A stretch of 14,052 bases of DNA from Chromera velia (lineage: Eukaryota; Sar; Chromeraceae). Each line of letters opens with the position of its first letter. The first letter of the stretch is position 1. This document shows positions 1-7,625 of this stretch, one piece after another. Location: contig JAHBMJ010003505.1 in assembly GCA_018398765.1 (NCBI GenBank), positions 153,460-167,511 on the forward strand. Direction: 5' to 3'. The notes under the pieces are model-generated. The model was not told the origin of the DNA. It saw only the letters and a program-made list of their open reading frames with translations, and searched no databases. Both the position numbers and the translations under genes were made by a program.

Positions 1-353
1 AATCAAACCACACAAACACGGAACCGACCACGTAGAAAACTCCACAACTTGACATATCGTTGGATTTGGATGCAATAAGAAAGAGAAAATTGACCATCTG
101 GCAATCACTGAAGCACGCCCCCCCGCTTTTCTGGCAAAGTATCATAACCGACTAACCAGACCCGACTATCAGGGGCTCTCTTCCCCCTTGTCCGATTCCG
201 AAGACCCCCGATCGATCGAGGGGGGGGATCCTGGCCGTCCCTGAATGGTCTCTGCAAAACGAGATCTTAGGTAGTGCCGCACCTTCACGTCGGTACAAGG
301 TACTTGCATGTAAGTTCCTTTTCTGGTGAAAACCAGTCCATCTACTAACCGAG
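1..353. other. Probable 3' flank of the TRAF-like gene
   Basis: This is most likely 3' untranslated sequence and intergenic DNA for the minus-strand gene. A GATCGATCGAGGGGGGGGATCC-like stretch lies at 210-231. An acceptor-like site on the minus strand near 256 leaves open a small extra terminal exon. I see no clear AATAAA signal on the minus strand and no other gene. Confidence 0.4.
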
Positions 354-1199
354 CTAACACCCGCTTTCTGCAACTTCCACCACGTCCAGCTGGTCCACCA
401 AGCAAACGAAGGTGATGCCAAAGAAGTCAACCACCGCCTGTCCAAACTGGACTTTCCTCACAAACCCGACAGACGTCCGCCCTCCTGGGGGTAGGCCCCT
501 CGCGCCCCCCTCCAGACCAGAGCCCCGACTGAGACGCGCACGCACCCCAGGCCGCACGCGCGTCGCCTGTTGATGCAACTGCAGGTGTTCTGCCCTTCCT
601 TTCCACTCTCCCTCCTCTCCTTGAAAATCGACTTGCACAAACTCCCCAAACACTATCGTCATATACCCCACTTCCCTTATTTCCTCCCCCTGCCTTCTAC
701 TGTCCCTGGACGAGAGCACAACGGCGTCTCCCACCTGAAAGCCCACCGAGGGGTCCGTGTTGGGATTCTGGATGAGTTCAAAGTCATCAAGGTCCCCCTC
801 CACACGCCCCACCATAACGCCACACACGCCAAAATGACAAGATAACCTCAATCTCCCCTGTCTCCATTCTGTCTCCATCACCATCCTCTCAGACCCTTCC
901 AGAGCGTCGCTGTGCATTTCTCGACTTGTCAACCACACACGAGGGTAGGCTTTCGGATCGATTGTCAGCACCCTCCCCGGTTTAGCTCGAACTTTCGCGC
1001 CCGGTTGCAGCAGTCGGGCATCACCAGCTGTCATAGCTCCAGTGTTAGAGGTGGAGCCGTGAAAGGAAGAGGAGGCGCTCTGTGTCTCTATCTCTGTCTC
1101 TGTCTGGGCGGAAGAGGAAGACGAAGAGGAAGAGGAAGAAGGGACGAGGTCACGCCAGGGCCCCGCGTAGAGAGTAAAAGCAGCGGAACTGTCTCCAGT
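354..1199 (-). CDS. Exon 6: serine-rich linker and SH3-like repeats 5 to 7, C-terminus
   Basis: The acceptor CCTTTGCAG precedes TGDSSAAF in phase 0. A run of ten serines and a Thr/Glu/Ser-rich linker follow, then repeat 5 (LQPGAKVRAKPG ... DDFELIQNP), repeat 6 (FQVGDAVVLSSRD ... REVGYMTIVFGEFVQVDF ... EHLQL) and repeat 7 (TRVRPGVRARLSRG ... RTSVGFVRKV ... AVVDFFGITFVC ... LDVVEV). Repeats 6-7 match repeats 3-4 as a pair, including the join 'QATRVRPG', so a two-repeat module was duplicated. Read straight through, the protein ends AESGC at a TAG (356-354). A possible donor (CGG|GTGTTA, intron from 360) and a good acceptor (TCGTTTTGCAG, near 256) would instead add a short unrelated tail ending near 150-180. 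I prefer the stop. Confidence 0.75.
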   Translation of the reverse strand, partial: TGDSSAAFTLYAGPWRDLVPSSSSSSSSSSAQTETEIETQSASSSFHGSTSNTGAMTAGDARLLQPGAKVRAKPGRVLTIDPKAYPRVWLTSREMHSDALEGSERMVMETEWRQGRLRLSCHFGVCGVMVGRVEGDLDDFELIQNPNTDPSVGFQVGDAVVLSSRDSRRQGEEIREVGYMTIVFGEFVQVDFQGEEGEWKGRAEHLQLHQQATRVRPGVRARLSRGSGLEGGARGLPPGGRTSVGFVRKVQFGQAVVDFFGITFVCLVDQLDVVEVAESGC

Positions 1200-4100
1200 C
1201 TGCAAAGGAAAGGAAAGTAAACAGCAAAGTCAGAAAGAGAAGCAAAAAAGGATGTTAAGCTGTGTGTGTGTGTGTGTGTGTATGTGTGTGTGTGTGTGGA
1301 CTCTGCCGCCACGACCGTTTATTCGATCTATGCAAGCAGCATACATGTTGTTTTTGGATTATGATCGACTTTTTTTCTGTCCAACAATTTTATCCCTGTC
1401 CCCCCCTCTCCTCAAATGCAAACTTCCTTGCTTCCCTCCTTCCTTCCTTCCTTCCTTCATTCATTCCTGCCTTCCGAGTTATCAATTTCCGTTGCTGCAA
1501 GTTGGAACGCAGAGTCAATGTGGTCAGTACCACTAACTTCAAACAACTTGGAAAGGAACGAGTCGCACTCCCGAAAGGAAGTAACTGCGACTGGCTAAAT
1601 TGCAAAGCAGAAAAGAAAAAAAAACACCAAATCGACCAGACAAGCAGTCAAATGGAACGTTTCTGCCCCTCCTCCAGTAGATGCACCTCATTCATTTCAT
1701 TCTGAAAGCATGTAAGTAGATAGAAAGAAAGAAAGAAAGCAAGCAAGAAAGAAAGAAAGAAAGAAAGAAAGAGACCCACCTGACATGCTGCGTCTGTTGT
1801 CTCCAACGGTTCCAGAGCTCCCAGTGTGCACCGGAAAGATTTTCCCTCAACGTCAAAAAAGTCCACCACCCCATCAGTGGAGATCCTTTTCACGACCCCC
1901 GTTCTCCCTGCAGCTGCTGGAATTCCCTCAACCAACGCCCATCGATTCACCCCATCCCCCCCACGCACTCTCACTCTACCCCCTGGTCGCACCCTAGTGG
2001 CCTGGGGGTCCAATCTGAAGAGTTTTTTCTCCCGCGCCGGAATCGAGACCGAGTCCCGCCGGAATGCGACACGGAAGCCAGTTTCTGTCTCTCCCACCAG
2101 GAGGCCAACAGAGCCCTGCTTCACTGTGATCATCTCGTCTGGAAGCCTTTTGATGAAGGAACACTCTCGACAGGCCACCACGGCATCGCCAGGCGTTAGG
2201 GGTCGGGAGGCATCTCTATTGGGAGAATGGACGACCTCGACTCTCTCGAGAGACGAAGCAAGCCAGGAGGTCCGGCCTTCCATCTGAACATTCATCCTCC
2301 CCTCTTCGTGAACACAGGTCACGAACCCTTCCTTCCCCCCCTCTCCTCTGTATTTGATCTTCGTGCCTCCTTCCATCAGGGGCCCCTGCCTGGTCGACCC
2401 TCAGATCTTCTCCCTTCAGAACCGCAATTCGGTCATTCCAGCCGTCAGAAGGGAAGTGAACCCTGCGGGCACGCGCAGAGACAGATTGATTCGGACGAGG
2501 ATTATTATAAAAAGACAGAGGACAAAAGAGCGATTCTGCGGAGCCTCTGTCTTCTTTAATGATGAAAGAGTGCGCACAAGTGACAGACAAAGGCAGAAGA
2601 AGGAGGAGAAGAAGAAGAAGAAGAAGAAGTGAAAACTGAAAGTGTACTCGCAACAAAAACACCACACAGAGTTTCCGCCTGTCTTTCTCCTTTTCTGCGT
2701 GTCAGTCTGTCTGCCTGTCTATCTGTTCCCCTTTTTGTCTGCCTGCTCCTCTCTCAGTACTTACACGAAGTCGCCTCCACTCGCGCAGCCTTCTAAGAAG
2801 CCCAGAGCACCAGCAAAAAGAAGCCTCTGTCCGTCGTAAAGGGTTGTTGTAGAACCAACATACCTGACTGCCTGCCCGGTCTGCAAGAATTAAGTAAAGA
2901 AGTAGAGAGAGAACAGGGGCAAAGCAAAGCAAAGGAAGGGCAATCAGATGGCAGAAGCAGTAGAGAGAGAGCTTGGAAAAATTCTTTTCGAAACACGTGA
3001 AGTCAATCAAGCTTCATCTGTCATAGAGTACGGTAAACCTTTCTGCCCTCTTACACAAAACAAAACCACGATGCTTAACAACTACACCCAGACATCTGTC
3101 TGCCCTCTTCCATCGATGACCGTTCTTTTGTCCCATCCTGCTTGGTCTCTTCATCAGAATGACTGAAAGAACCGCAGCGCAACGGATAGAATCGATGAAC
3201 ACACGACAAAACAAACCCCTTGGTCTTCTTCTTCGCAAGGTTTCCGTTCCTCCCTAGCTTTCTGAACTGACCTTCAGACCCAAAGCCGAAGGGAGGGGGA
3301 AGAAGATCATATCCTCGGGAGTCTCTGGCTGCCTCTGCTTCCTCGCTACCTCACAAACCTGTGTGCATTCACCAGACAGGAAAAACATACACAAACCTGC
3401 GTGCATTCACCAGACAGGAAAAACATACACAAACCTGCGTGCATTCACCAGACAGGAAAAACGCATACAAAACGTCACCAAACTCCGTACAGAGGACATG
3501 CTCACAAACCTGTGCGCATTCACCAGACAGGAAAAACAAACACAAAACGTCACCTAACTCCGTACAGAGGACATGCAAGAGAGCAAAGACTTCTGGAAGC
3601 GGGACAGCAACACAAAGCCAACGCCAGCACGGCAAAGATACATGCACACAGATAAAACCACATGAACATCAGTTACCAGACACACACACTCCCACAGACA
3701 CACAACCATACCATACTTGAAAACTGATGGTCTACAACAGAGTATGAAAAACCCATACAGCTAGACGAAATACTGTACTGCCACAGCAATAGCTACCCAC
3801 CGCATCGTCCGCTGTTCGGAGGGCTTCCTCAAAGGTGAGTCCGTCGTTTTCTTTCTTGAAGTTCCACTCCTTTCTCTTCTTCTTGCTCTCCAATTTCTGC
3901 TTCTTACGAGAAAAGTCCTCCCCCCGAGCGCACACCAAAGCTCCTCCTGGAAGGAAGGACCCGCTCCCTTTCCCCTTCTTCCTCCTAGTTGCCCCCCGAC
4001 TATGCAGACCCCCTCTCTTCAGGCCTCCTCCATTCAACTTCTCAGATCCCCTGCCAGAGGGCAGTGTGGGCAGCCGAACACGCTGCCCCCCGTTCCTCCA

Positions 4101-6656
4101 CCGGATGGGGTCCATCTCCAGATCGATCCAGAGCCCAGTGGCAGATTCGATCATTCGCTGAATCAACTGGTGGATCCCAGATTTGGATGTTCGAAACAAC
4201 TCCGCCCCGTATTGGCGGATTGGAACCCGTTTTGGAGAAATCTCCCTCACCCGTAGCAGAGGACTGTTCCTCATCCGTAGTGGAGGACTCAGCCGTGCTC
4301 GAGACATCTCTCCCAGACTCTCTTCCACACTTTCCTGCTGATGTCTGATCAAGGGGCCACTGTTCGCATTCCATCCTCTCTCCGTGATCTCCATCCTCTT
4401 CTGCTCCCTCTCATGCTCTCTCCTCCAGCTCAGCCTTCGCATCCCCTCAGGAGCCTCCAAAGTCTTCGCGTCGTGCCACTTTGTCTTTCTGACAGTCTCA
4501 ACTTCTTCATCTGCCTCACTAACGTCCGAGTCCGAATCAGAACTGTCAGTCATGAGGTCGAACTCATTGTTGTGTGCAGGGTCCACGCCCTCCATCGCCT
4601 CCGAGAGATAAAAGCCAATGCGCAGCTCCAACAACCCATCGTCACTGCAACGAGAAGCTGCGACAAGTGCGGAGGTGTCACACAGATCAAAACTCCACGC
4701 CTGCCCCAACTCTAGTCCCTGCTTGCCCCACTTGAATCCTCTTACAATGACCTCATCTGCTCCATTCACCACTGACACCGAGACGGTGCACTTGACTGCA
4801 TGCCAGAAGTTGTTTGGCCCCGCAAGACAAACGTATGTGCGCCCTTCTTTGGCCCCGGAACCGACTCCGTTCGGGTAGAGAATCAATTTTCGTTGGACCC
4901 CCTGCAATGAAGAAGATACGCGAGCAAGCCCCGCAAGAAGAATGTAAACCGTTTATTCTTTTCTGTGTCTGGAAAGAGAGAGCAGACCGAAACTTAGATC
5001 TTCAAACGTCCATGAAAACATCCGAGAAGCCTGATGGAGAGACAAGAAAAGGAATGTAACGAAAAACAAAGAAAAGAAAGACAGAGATGGCAGCCCGCTG
5101 AGGACGATCAGGGTACGCCTCTGATGGAGCCAGCGGCATTCAAACAAAGAGGGCACAGGAGGGAGAAGGACAGTGGAGAGACAGAAAGGCAGAAACACCG
5201 ACGACAAGGATGATCGAGCCTTTCAAGAAAGCTGCCGCTGATCGGTCTCTACTTACATTCCCACGAATAAAATGAAATGAGAACATGCGAAGGAACTTCT
5301 TTCACCGAATTTGCATGAACATAAGCAAACCACAAATGATCCCCCCCCCCGGCCTGGCTGACCTGTACAGATATCACGCGGCTCTCGAACATTTCCGTTT
5401 TCCTCTCTCCTAGAGGAGTCGAGACTGCATTCTCGAAGTTGCAGAGGGTCCATCTAAACCTCTGCACGGAACCTGCATGTCATTGAAAGACAGACAGACT
5501 ATATGTTTTTTTCCCTCCAGCCAGCCAGCCTGCCTGCCAACCAGCCAGCCAGGCAGACAAACAGACAGACACACAGACAGACAGCATGGATAGCGACAGC
5601 GTAAAAAAAGAATCAGATGGATGGATGGATGAGGCAAGAAGGAAGAACTTTCTTTGTGTCACAGGCAAAAAAATGCAGGCAGCACAGGGAGGGCCGCCAT
5701 GCAGATCGAAAGACATCGATCAAATCAAACATCATGCATGATCTCGACTCGACAAATACTCTACACTTAGGGGGTGAAGGAAGCATGCACCGCTATGAGA
5801 TTCGAAGTGCGAACAGATCATTCAGGCAGTCGTCACCCAATCCGACGAACCTCTCTGTTGATTGCGCCTTCTGTTCTTGTGCATCTTCCTGCACCACTCC
5901 TCGTGACTCGCAATCGCACCTCTCTGCATTCTCAGGCCACACTTGGGAACCGAACATGTTGTCACAGTGAGTGGGCACTCATGCTGTCTGTGATGTTCTA
6001 CTGAGTCGCGGGGGGGCTTCGCACCACACTTGTTCGGGCAGTCAGTTGGGAGTTTGGGGCACTTCTCCCGATGCGCATCGGTGTGTCTTCGCATGAAGGT
6101 CGCTCCACATTGGAGACTGCAGGGGATGACGGCAGTGACACACACAGTCCCTGTGTGCTCCCTCTACGTCCCCCCGCAAGGGAGACTCCCCACACATATT
6201 CGGACACGGCACCGACACGTTGGCGCATATGGTGTCGATGTGCTTCTGCAAGTTCTTCCGTGGGGGGGTTTCCCTGCATTTGTGCGGACACTTCAGGGGA
6301 ACCTCGAGGCACTCACCATTAAGGTGAGGGCCCATCTCGGCCCGAACCCCTACAAAAGTGCATCCCGCCTCATGGTGCTGGCACTTCCACGGGAGCTTCT
6401 CAAGAAGGGCCAGGAAAGGAAAAGACGGACGTTGGAGATCTCTTGTTAGATCTGCACGGCAAAAGGGGCAGCCGTTCTCGACCCCCCACTCCGTAATGCA
6501 CTCCCAGCAGAAGACGTGTCTGCACTGTGTCTGGAAAGGATCTTTGAAGAGACCTTTGCAGACAGGACACAGCAATTGCTCCGCGACACCAGATAGCTCC
6601 GTTGGCAAACAATACTTGTCTGGGTCAAACGCTATCTCCTCCTCTTCTCCAGCCAT
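354..6656 (-). CDS. TRAF-like RING/zinc-finger/MATH protein with C-terminal SH3-like repeats (six exons)
   Basis: Spliced gene model: exons 6656-5851, 5472-5363, 4901-3801, 2880-2765, 2462-1780 and 1199-354. Every intron is GT-AG and every junction keeps phase (1, 0, 0, 2, 0). Domain order is RING, six TRAF-type zinc fingers, MATH, a long charged linker, then about seven SH3-like repeats, about 1,220 residues in total. In known families a RING makes the protein an E3 ubiquitin ligase, TRAF zinc fingers plus MATH bind partners or receptor tails, and the SH3-like repeats of MIB and KEG ligases recruit substrates. Ubiquitin-ligase activity is therefore inferred. The frame is broken twice (about 6138-6147 and 2379-2386). 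The link from exon 3 to exon 4 rests on phase fit and on exon 4 lacking its own start, so two adjacent genes remain possible. No signal peptide or membrane segment is visible, so a cytosolic or nuclear location is likely. Confidence 0.62.
1200..1779 (-). other. Intron 5 of the TRAF-like gene, rich in microsatellites
   Basis: GTGGGT to TTTGCAG on the minus strand. It holds three simple repeats: a GT run at 1261-1299, a CCTT/CATT run at 1432-1475 and a GAAA run at 1722-1772. The long reading frames across these runs are repeat artefacts (runs of VCVCV and SFLPSFL). Confidence 0.75.
1780..2462 (-). CDS. Exon 5: SH3-like repeats 1 (end) to 4, with a frame break
   Basis: After the acceptor CCCGCAG at 2463 the exon completes repeat 1 (VVHFPSDGWNDRI, then GEDLRV). 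It then encodes repeat 2 (GGTKIKYRG ... WLASSLERVEVV), repeat 3 (TPGDAVVACREC ... GSVGLLVGE ... FRLDP) and repeat 4 (TRVRPGGRVRVRGG ... RTGVVKRIS ... VVDFFDV ... LEPLE). Shared positions are the opening PG-x-V, a central (V/T)G(V/F) turn, a VxF strand and a closing L-x-x-L/VE. The first 25 or so residues and the rest lie in different frames; the switch is at GGGGCCCC (2379-2386), where one base fewer gives DQAGPLMEGG. The exon is 683 bases, one more than the flanking phases need, which supports a single-base excess. The donor is TGTCAG|GTGGGT, phase 0. Confidence 0.75.
2463..2764 (-). other. Intron 4 of the TRAF-like gene
   Basis: GTAAGT to CCCGCAG on the minus strand. It contains a GAA/GGA-rich run at 2594-2629 (plus strand), which makes a pyrimidine tract on the coding strand. 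Confidence 0.75.
2765..2880 (-). CDS. Exon 4: first SH3-like (MIB/KEG-type) repeat, N-terminal part
   Basis: The exon is flanked by an excellent acceptor (pyrimidine tract TTCTTTACTTAATTCTTGCAG, whose AG is at 2882-2881) and a consensus donor GT|GTAAGT. It encodes TGQAVRYVG ... GALGFLEGCASGGDF and its last valine codon is completed in exon 5. The pattern G-x-AVR, then (V/L)GF(L/V) and a G-x-F-V-V-x-F strand is the same as in the repeats of exons 5 and 6. The phase is 0 at the start and 2 at the end. There is no ATG in the exon, so an upstream coding exon must exist. The nearest phase-compatible donor that I can identify is the end of exon 3. Confidence 0.7.
2881..3800 (-). other. Intron 3 of the TRAF-like gene (or intergenic gap if there are two genes)
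   Basis: GTGGGT to TTCTTGCAG on the minus strand, 920 bases, the longest intron in the model. It carries the 3352-3575 repeat array. I found no convincing extra exon on either strand, but a short first exon of a separate SH3-repeat gene inside it cannot be excluded. Confidence 0.55.
3352..3575. repeat. Minisatellite array, 38-base unit with a composite 75-base unit
   Basis: Units begin CACAAACCTG and contain GCATTCACCAGACAGGAAAA. Copies start at 3352, 3390 and 3428 (exact 38-base period). The third copy gains a second block (CGTCACC...CTCCGTACAGAGGACATG), and this composite repeats from 3503. The reading frames through it (HSPDRKN, HQTGKT, FTRQEK) are the same unit in three frames. Copies abut without spacers, so it is not a CRISPR array. 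Confidence 0.9.
3801..4901 (-). CDS. Exon 3: rest of the MATH domain and a long charged linker
   Basis: The exon opens after a clear acceptor (TTCATTGCAG) with GVQRKLILYPNGVG, the MATH motif in which a basic-hydrophobic strand leads into 'YPNG'. It continues through 'FKWGKQ' and the strand LLELRIGFYL, which ends the domain. Next come an acidic stretch (DSSDSDSDVSEADEE), an Arg/Glu-rich region likely to be helical (RREHEREQKRMEITERG), a segment around HQLIQRMIESATGLWIDLEM that I do not recognise, and a Lys/Arg-rich stretch (RRKKGKG, KKRKEW) that could act as a nuclear localisation signal. I end the exon at the donor GATGCG|GTGGGT, phase 0. Without splicing it would read on for 22 residues to a TAG at 3732-3734, which would be the end of a shorter classical TRAF protein. 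Confidence 0.8.
4902..5362 (-). other. Intron 2 of the TRAF-like gene, inside the MATH domain
   Basis: GTCAGC to ATTGCAG on the minus strand, phase 0. It includes a run of ten C at 5341-5350 close to the donor. I see no extra exon. Confidence 0.75.
5363..5472 (-). CDS. Exon 2: N-terminal third of the MATH domain
   Basis: This 110-base exon encodes SVQRFRWTLCNFENA and then GERKTEMFES, ending RVISVQ. The F-x-W-x-L-x-NF start and the S/F-rich strand are the hallmark opening of MATH (meprin and TRAF homology) domains. The donor is CAG|GTCAGC at 5363/5362, phase 0. The acceptor ATGCAG at 5474-5473 leaves GT to complete a glycine codon with exon 1. A second acceptor, GTGCAG, 11 bases downstream would start at 5461 in phase 0 and pair with the alternative donor of exon 1, so the exact boundary is open. 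The exon is too short to stand alone, and joining it to exon 3 gives an unbroken MATH fold. Confidence 0.8.
5473..5850 (-). other. Intron 1 of the TRAF-like gene
   Basis: GTTCGT to ACATGCAG on the minus strand, phase 1. It holds a CAGC/CAGA simple repeat at 5518-5584 and a GATG run at 5616-5631. Typical animal TRAFs have a coiled coil between the zinc fingers and MATH; no such exon is visible here. Confidence 0.65.
5851..6656 (-). CDS. Exon 1: C3HC4 RING finger and six TRAF-type zinc fingers
   Basis: The ATG at 6656-6654 has A at -3 and G at +4, and an in-frame TGA 12 bases upstream fixes it as the start. The RING ligands are C30, C33, C45, H47, C50, C53, C63 and C66, the full C3HC4 set, followed by FCRADL. 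TRAF-type fingers follow: C92/C99/H111/C116, C123/C127/H139/C144, C151/C155/H168/C171, and three more after a frame change, each with the C-x3-C (or C-x4-C)...H-x3-C spacing and 'PCPNMCG'-type motifs. The first three fingers and the last three lie in different frames. The switch falls in an alternating GT run at about 6138-6147, where one extra GT unit would make the reading continuous. I end the exon at 5851 (AGAG|GTTCGT, phase 1), which matches exon 2. A second donor, TGG|GTGACG, lies 16 bases further on. Confidence 0.85.
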
Positions 6657-6695
6657 CCTTTTACCTCAGCTAGTTCTTTGCGTCACTACAACTCA

Positions 6696-6749
6696 GATGA
6701 GACAATTTGATCCATCTACCTGGTACAGCTCCGATGAGACAATTTGATC
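6696..6749. promoter_or_regulatory. Direct repeat upstream of the TRAF-like start codon
   Basis: GATGAGACAATTTGATC occurs exactly at 6696-6712 and 6733-6749, 37 bases apart, about 40-95 bases upstream of the ATG at 6656. The position suits the 5' leader or core promoter, but a regulatory role is only inferred and no TATA box is obvious beside it. Confidence 0.3.
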
Positions 6750-6977
6750 GATGGATCTAAAGCTAGACTTCAATGAACACGCGTATATATCTTTATCCGT
6801 TCACTATTCCCCGATCCAGAGCTTGACGGATCAGATTCGGGTAGTTCACTCGTGATTATTGCTCAGCAGACGTACTCAGAAGTGATGCAGTATCTTTTCC
6901 GTGTATAGCCGCGGTTCAAAGAGACGGCCGGCCGGAAAAACGCATGTAAACCGTGCATTGTAAACCCAAACCCATGC
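6750..6977. other. Intergenic, upstream of the TRAF-like gene
   Basis: A mixed sequence with a GTATATATC stretch at 6783 and a CATGCATG run just before the dispersed repeat. No gene is seen. Confidence 0.4.
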
Positions 6978-7052
6978 ATGCATCTGACGCAAGCAAGCTT
7001 GCGAACGGCCCCGGAAAGCAAGAAAAATGAGAACTGCACGACTGACGCACGC
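6978..7052 (+). repeat. Dispersed repeat, copy A
   Basis: This 75-base block matches 12495-12570. Both start ATGCATCTGACG, contain CAAGCTTGCGAACGGCCCCG followed by GAAAGCAAGAAAAA, and end TGACGCAYGC. The core 13-mer GGCCCCGGAAAGC also occurs at 12468-12480 and inverted at 8388-8401. The sharing shows a repeated family, probably derived from a mobile element. No coding capacity. Confidence 0.75.
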
Positions 7053-7293
7053 CGGCCAGTCGACGGCGGGCGGTCGCGCCGACCCACCCCCCCCCGCGGG
7101 AAAAGCCGCGGAACTCTCCCCCCCGGGAAACTCTGACGCACGCATGGCCCAAATTCAGCCTTTCGGGGCCGGGTTTTTGGCGAAAGACACTGCATGCATG
7201 CACGCGTGGGCTGGGGTATTTTTGTTTTGTAAGTGCCCCCCGCTTCACTTTCCGGCATGTTGTCTAAACCTTCAGAATAACTGCGTGCGCTGA
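7053..7293. other. GC-rich intergenic stretch
   Basis: C- and G-rich sequence with a CCCCCCCCCC-type run near 7088 and TGCATGCATGCA at 7191. Reading frames here are open only because of base composition, and none resembles a known protein. Confidence 0.4.
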
Positions 7294-7380
7294 CCCCAGG
7301 CGGCCTGTTAGGGTCTTATGTATGACCTTCCCCAGGCGGTCCTTACGGACCGCCTGCGGCACCCCAGGCAGTCAGGGGGT
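7294..7380. repeat. GC-rich hairpin cluster, left group
   Basis: Three CCCCAGG motifs lie at about 7294, 7330 and 7362. A perfect hairpin at 7333-7356 has a 10-base-pair stem (CAGGCGGTCC / GGACCGCCTG) and a TTAC loop. The motif recurs at 8155-8376. Confidence 0.7.
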
Positions 7381-7625
7381 CTTTCTGTATTCTCTCTTTA
7401 GTGTGAAAAACATTGAAAAAAGTTTAAAAATACCTTTATTCTAGGATTTAGTATCTGAACGCAACTTTAAAGATTCATTTATAATACTTCAAATTAAATC
7501 AATAAATCAAAATTTTTATATAATTCTAAATATTATTTTATAAAAAAGAATTAAATCAAATTTTCTAAATAATTTTTCACAGTAAATTTCTACTCTGTGA
7601 TAAGTTTATAAACAATACAAAGTTA
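7381..7625. other. AT-rich island
   Basis: Strikingly AT-rich sequence (for example AATTTTTATATAATTC and TATTTTATAAAAAAG) between GC-rich neighbours. I see no reading frame or RNA gene. It could be a replication or matrix-attachment-like region, an old organelle-DNA insertion, or the inside of a mobile element. Confidence 0.4.

Noticed and set aside
150-256. Seventh, terminal exon after exon 6
   Set aside because: There is an acceptor near 256 and a weak donor at 360, but the added peptide has no domain features; the in-frame TAG at 354 is simpler.
1252-1705. Plus-strand frame rich in VCVCV and SFLPSFLPS
   Set aside because: It is created by the GT and CCTT microsatellites in intron 5 and runs antisense to a supported gene.
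3352-3575. CRISPR-like array
   Set aside because: The units abut without unique spacers, and the setting is a eukaryotic intron; it is a minisatellite.
3732-3800. Exon 3 read through to the stop at 3732 as the true C-terminus
   Set aside because: Possible, but the donor GATGCG|GTGGGT fits exon 4 in phase and exon 4 has no start of its own, so I prefer splicing.
5780-5815. tRNA gene suggested by a TTCGAATC word on the minus strand
   Set aside because: I could not fit an acceptor stem, D-arm or anticodon arm around it.
6863-7258. Minus-strand frames of up to 131 residues in the GC-rich block
   Set aside because: They are open because of GC composition, cross the dispersed repeat and resemble no known protein.
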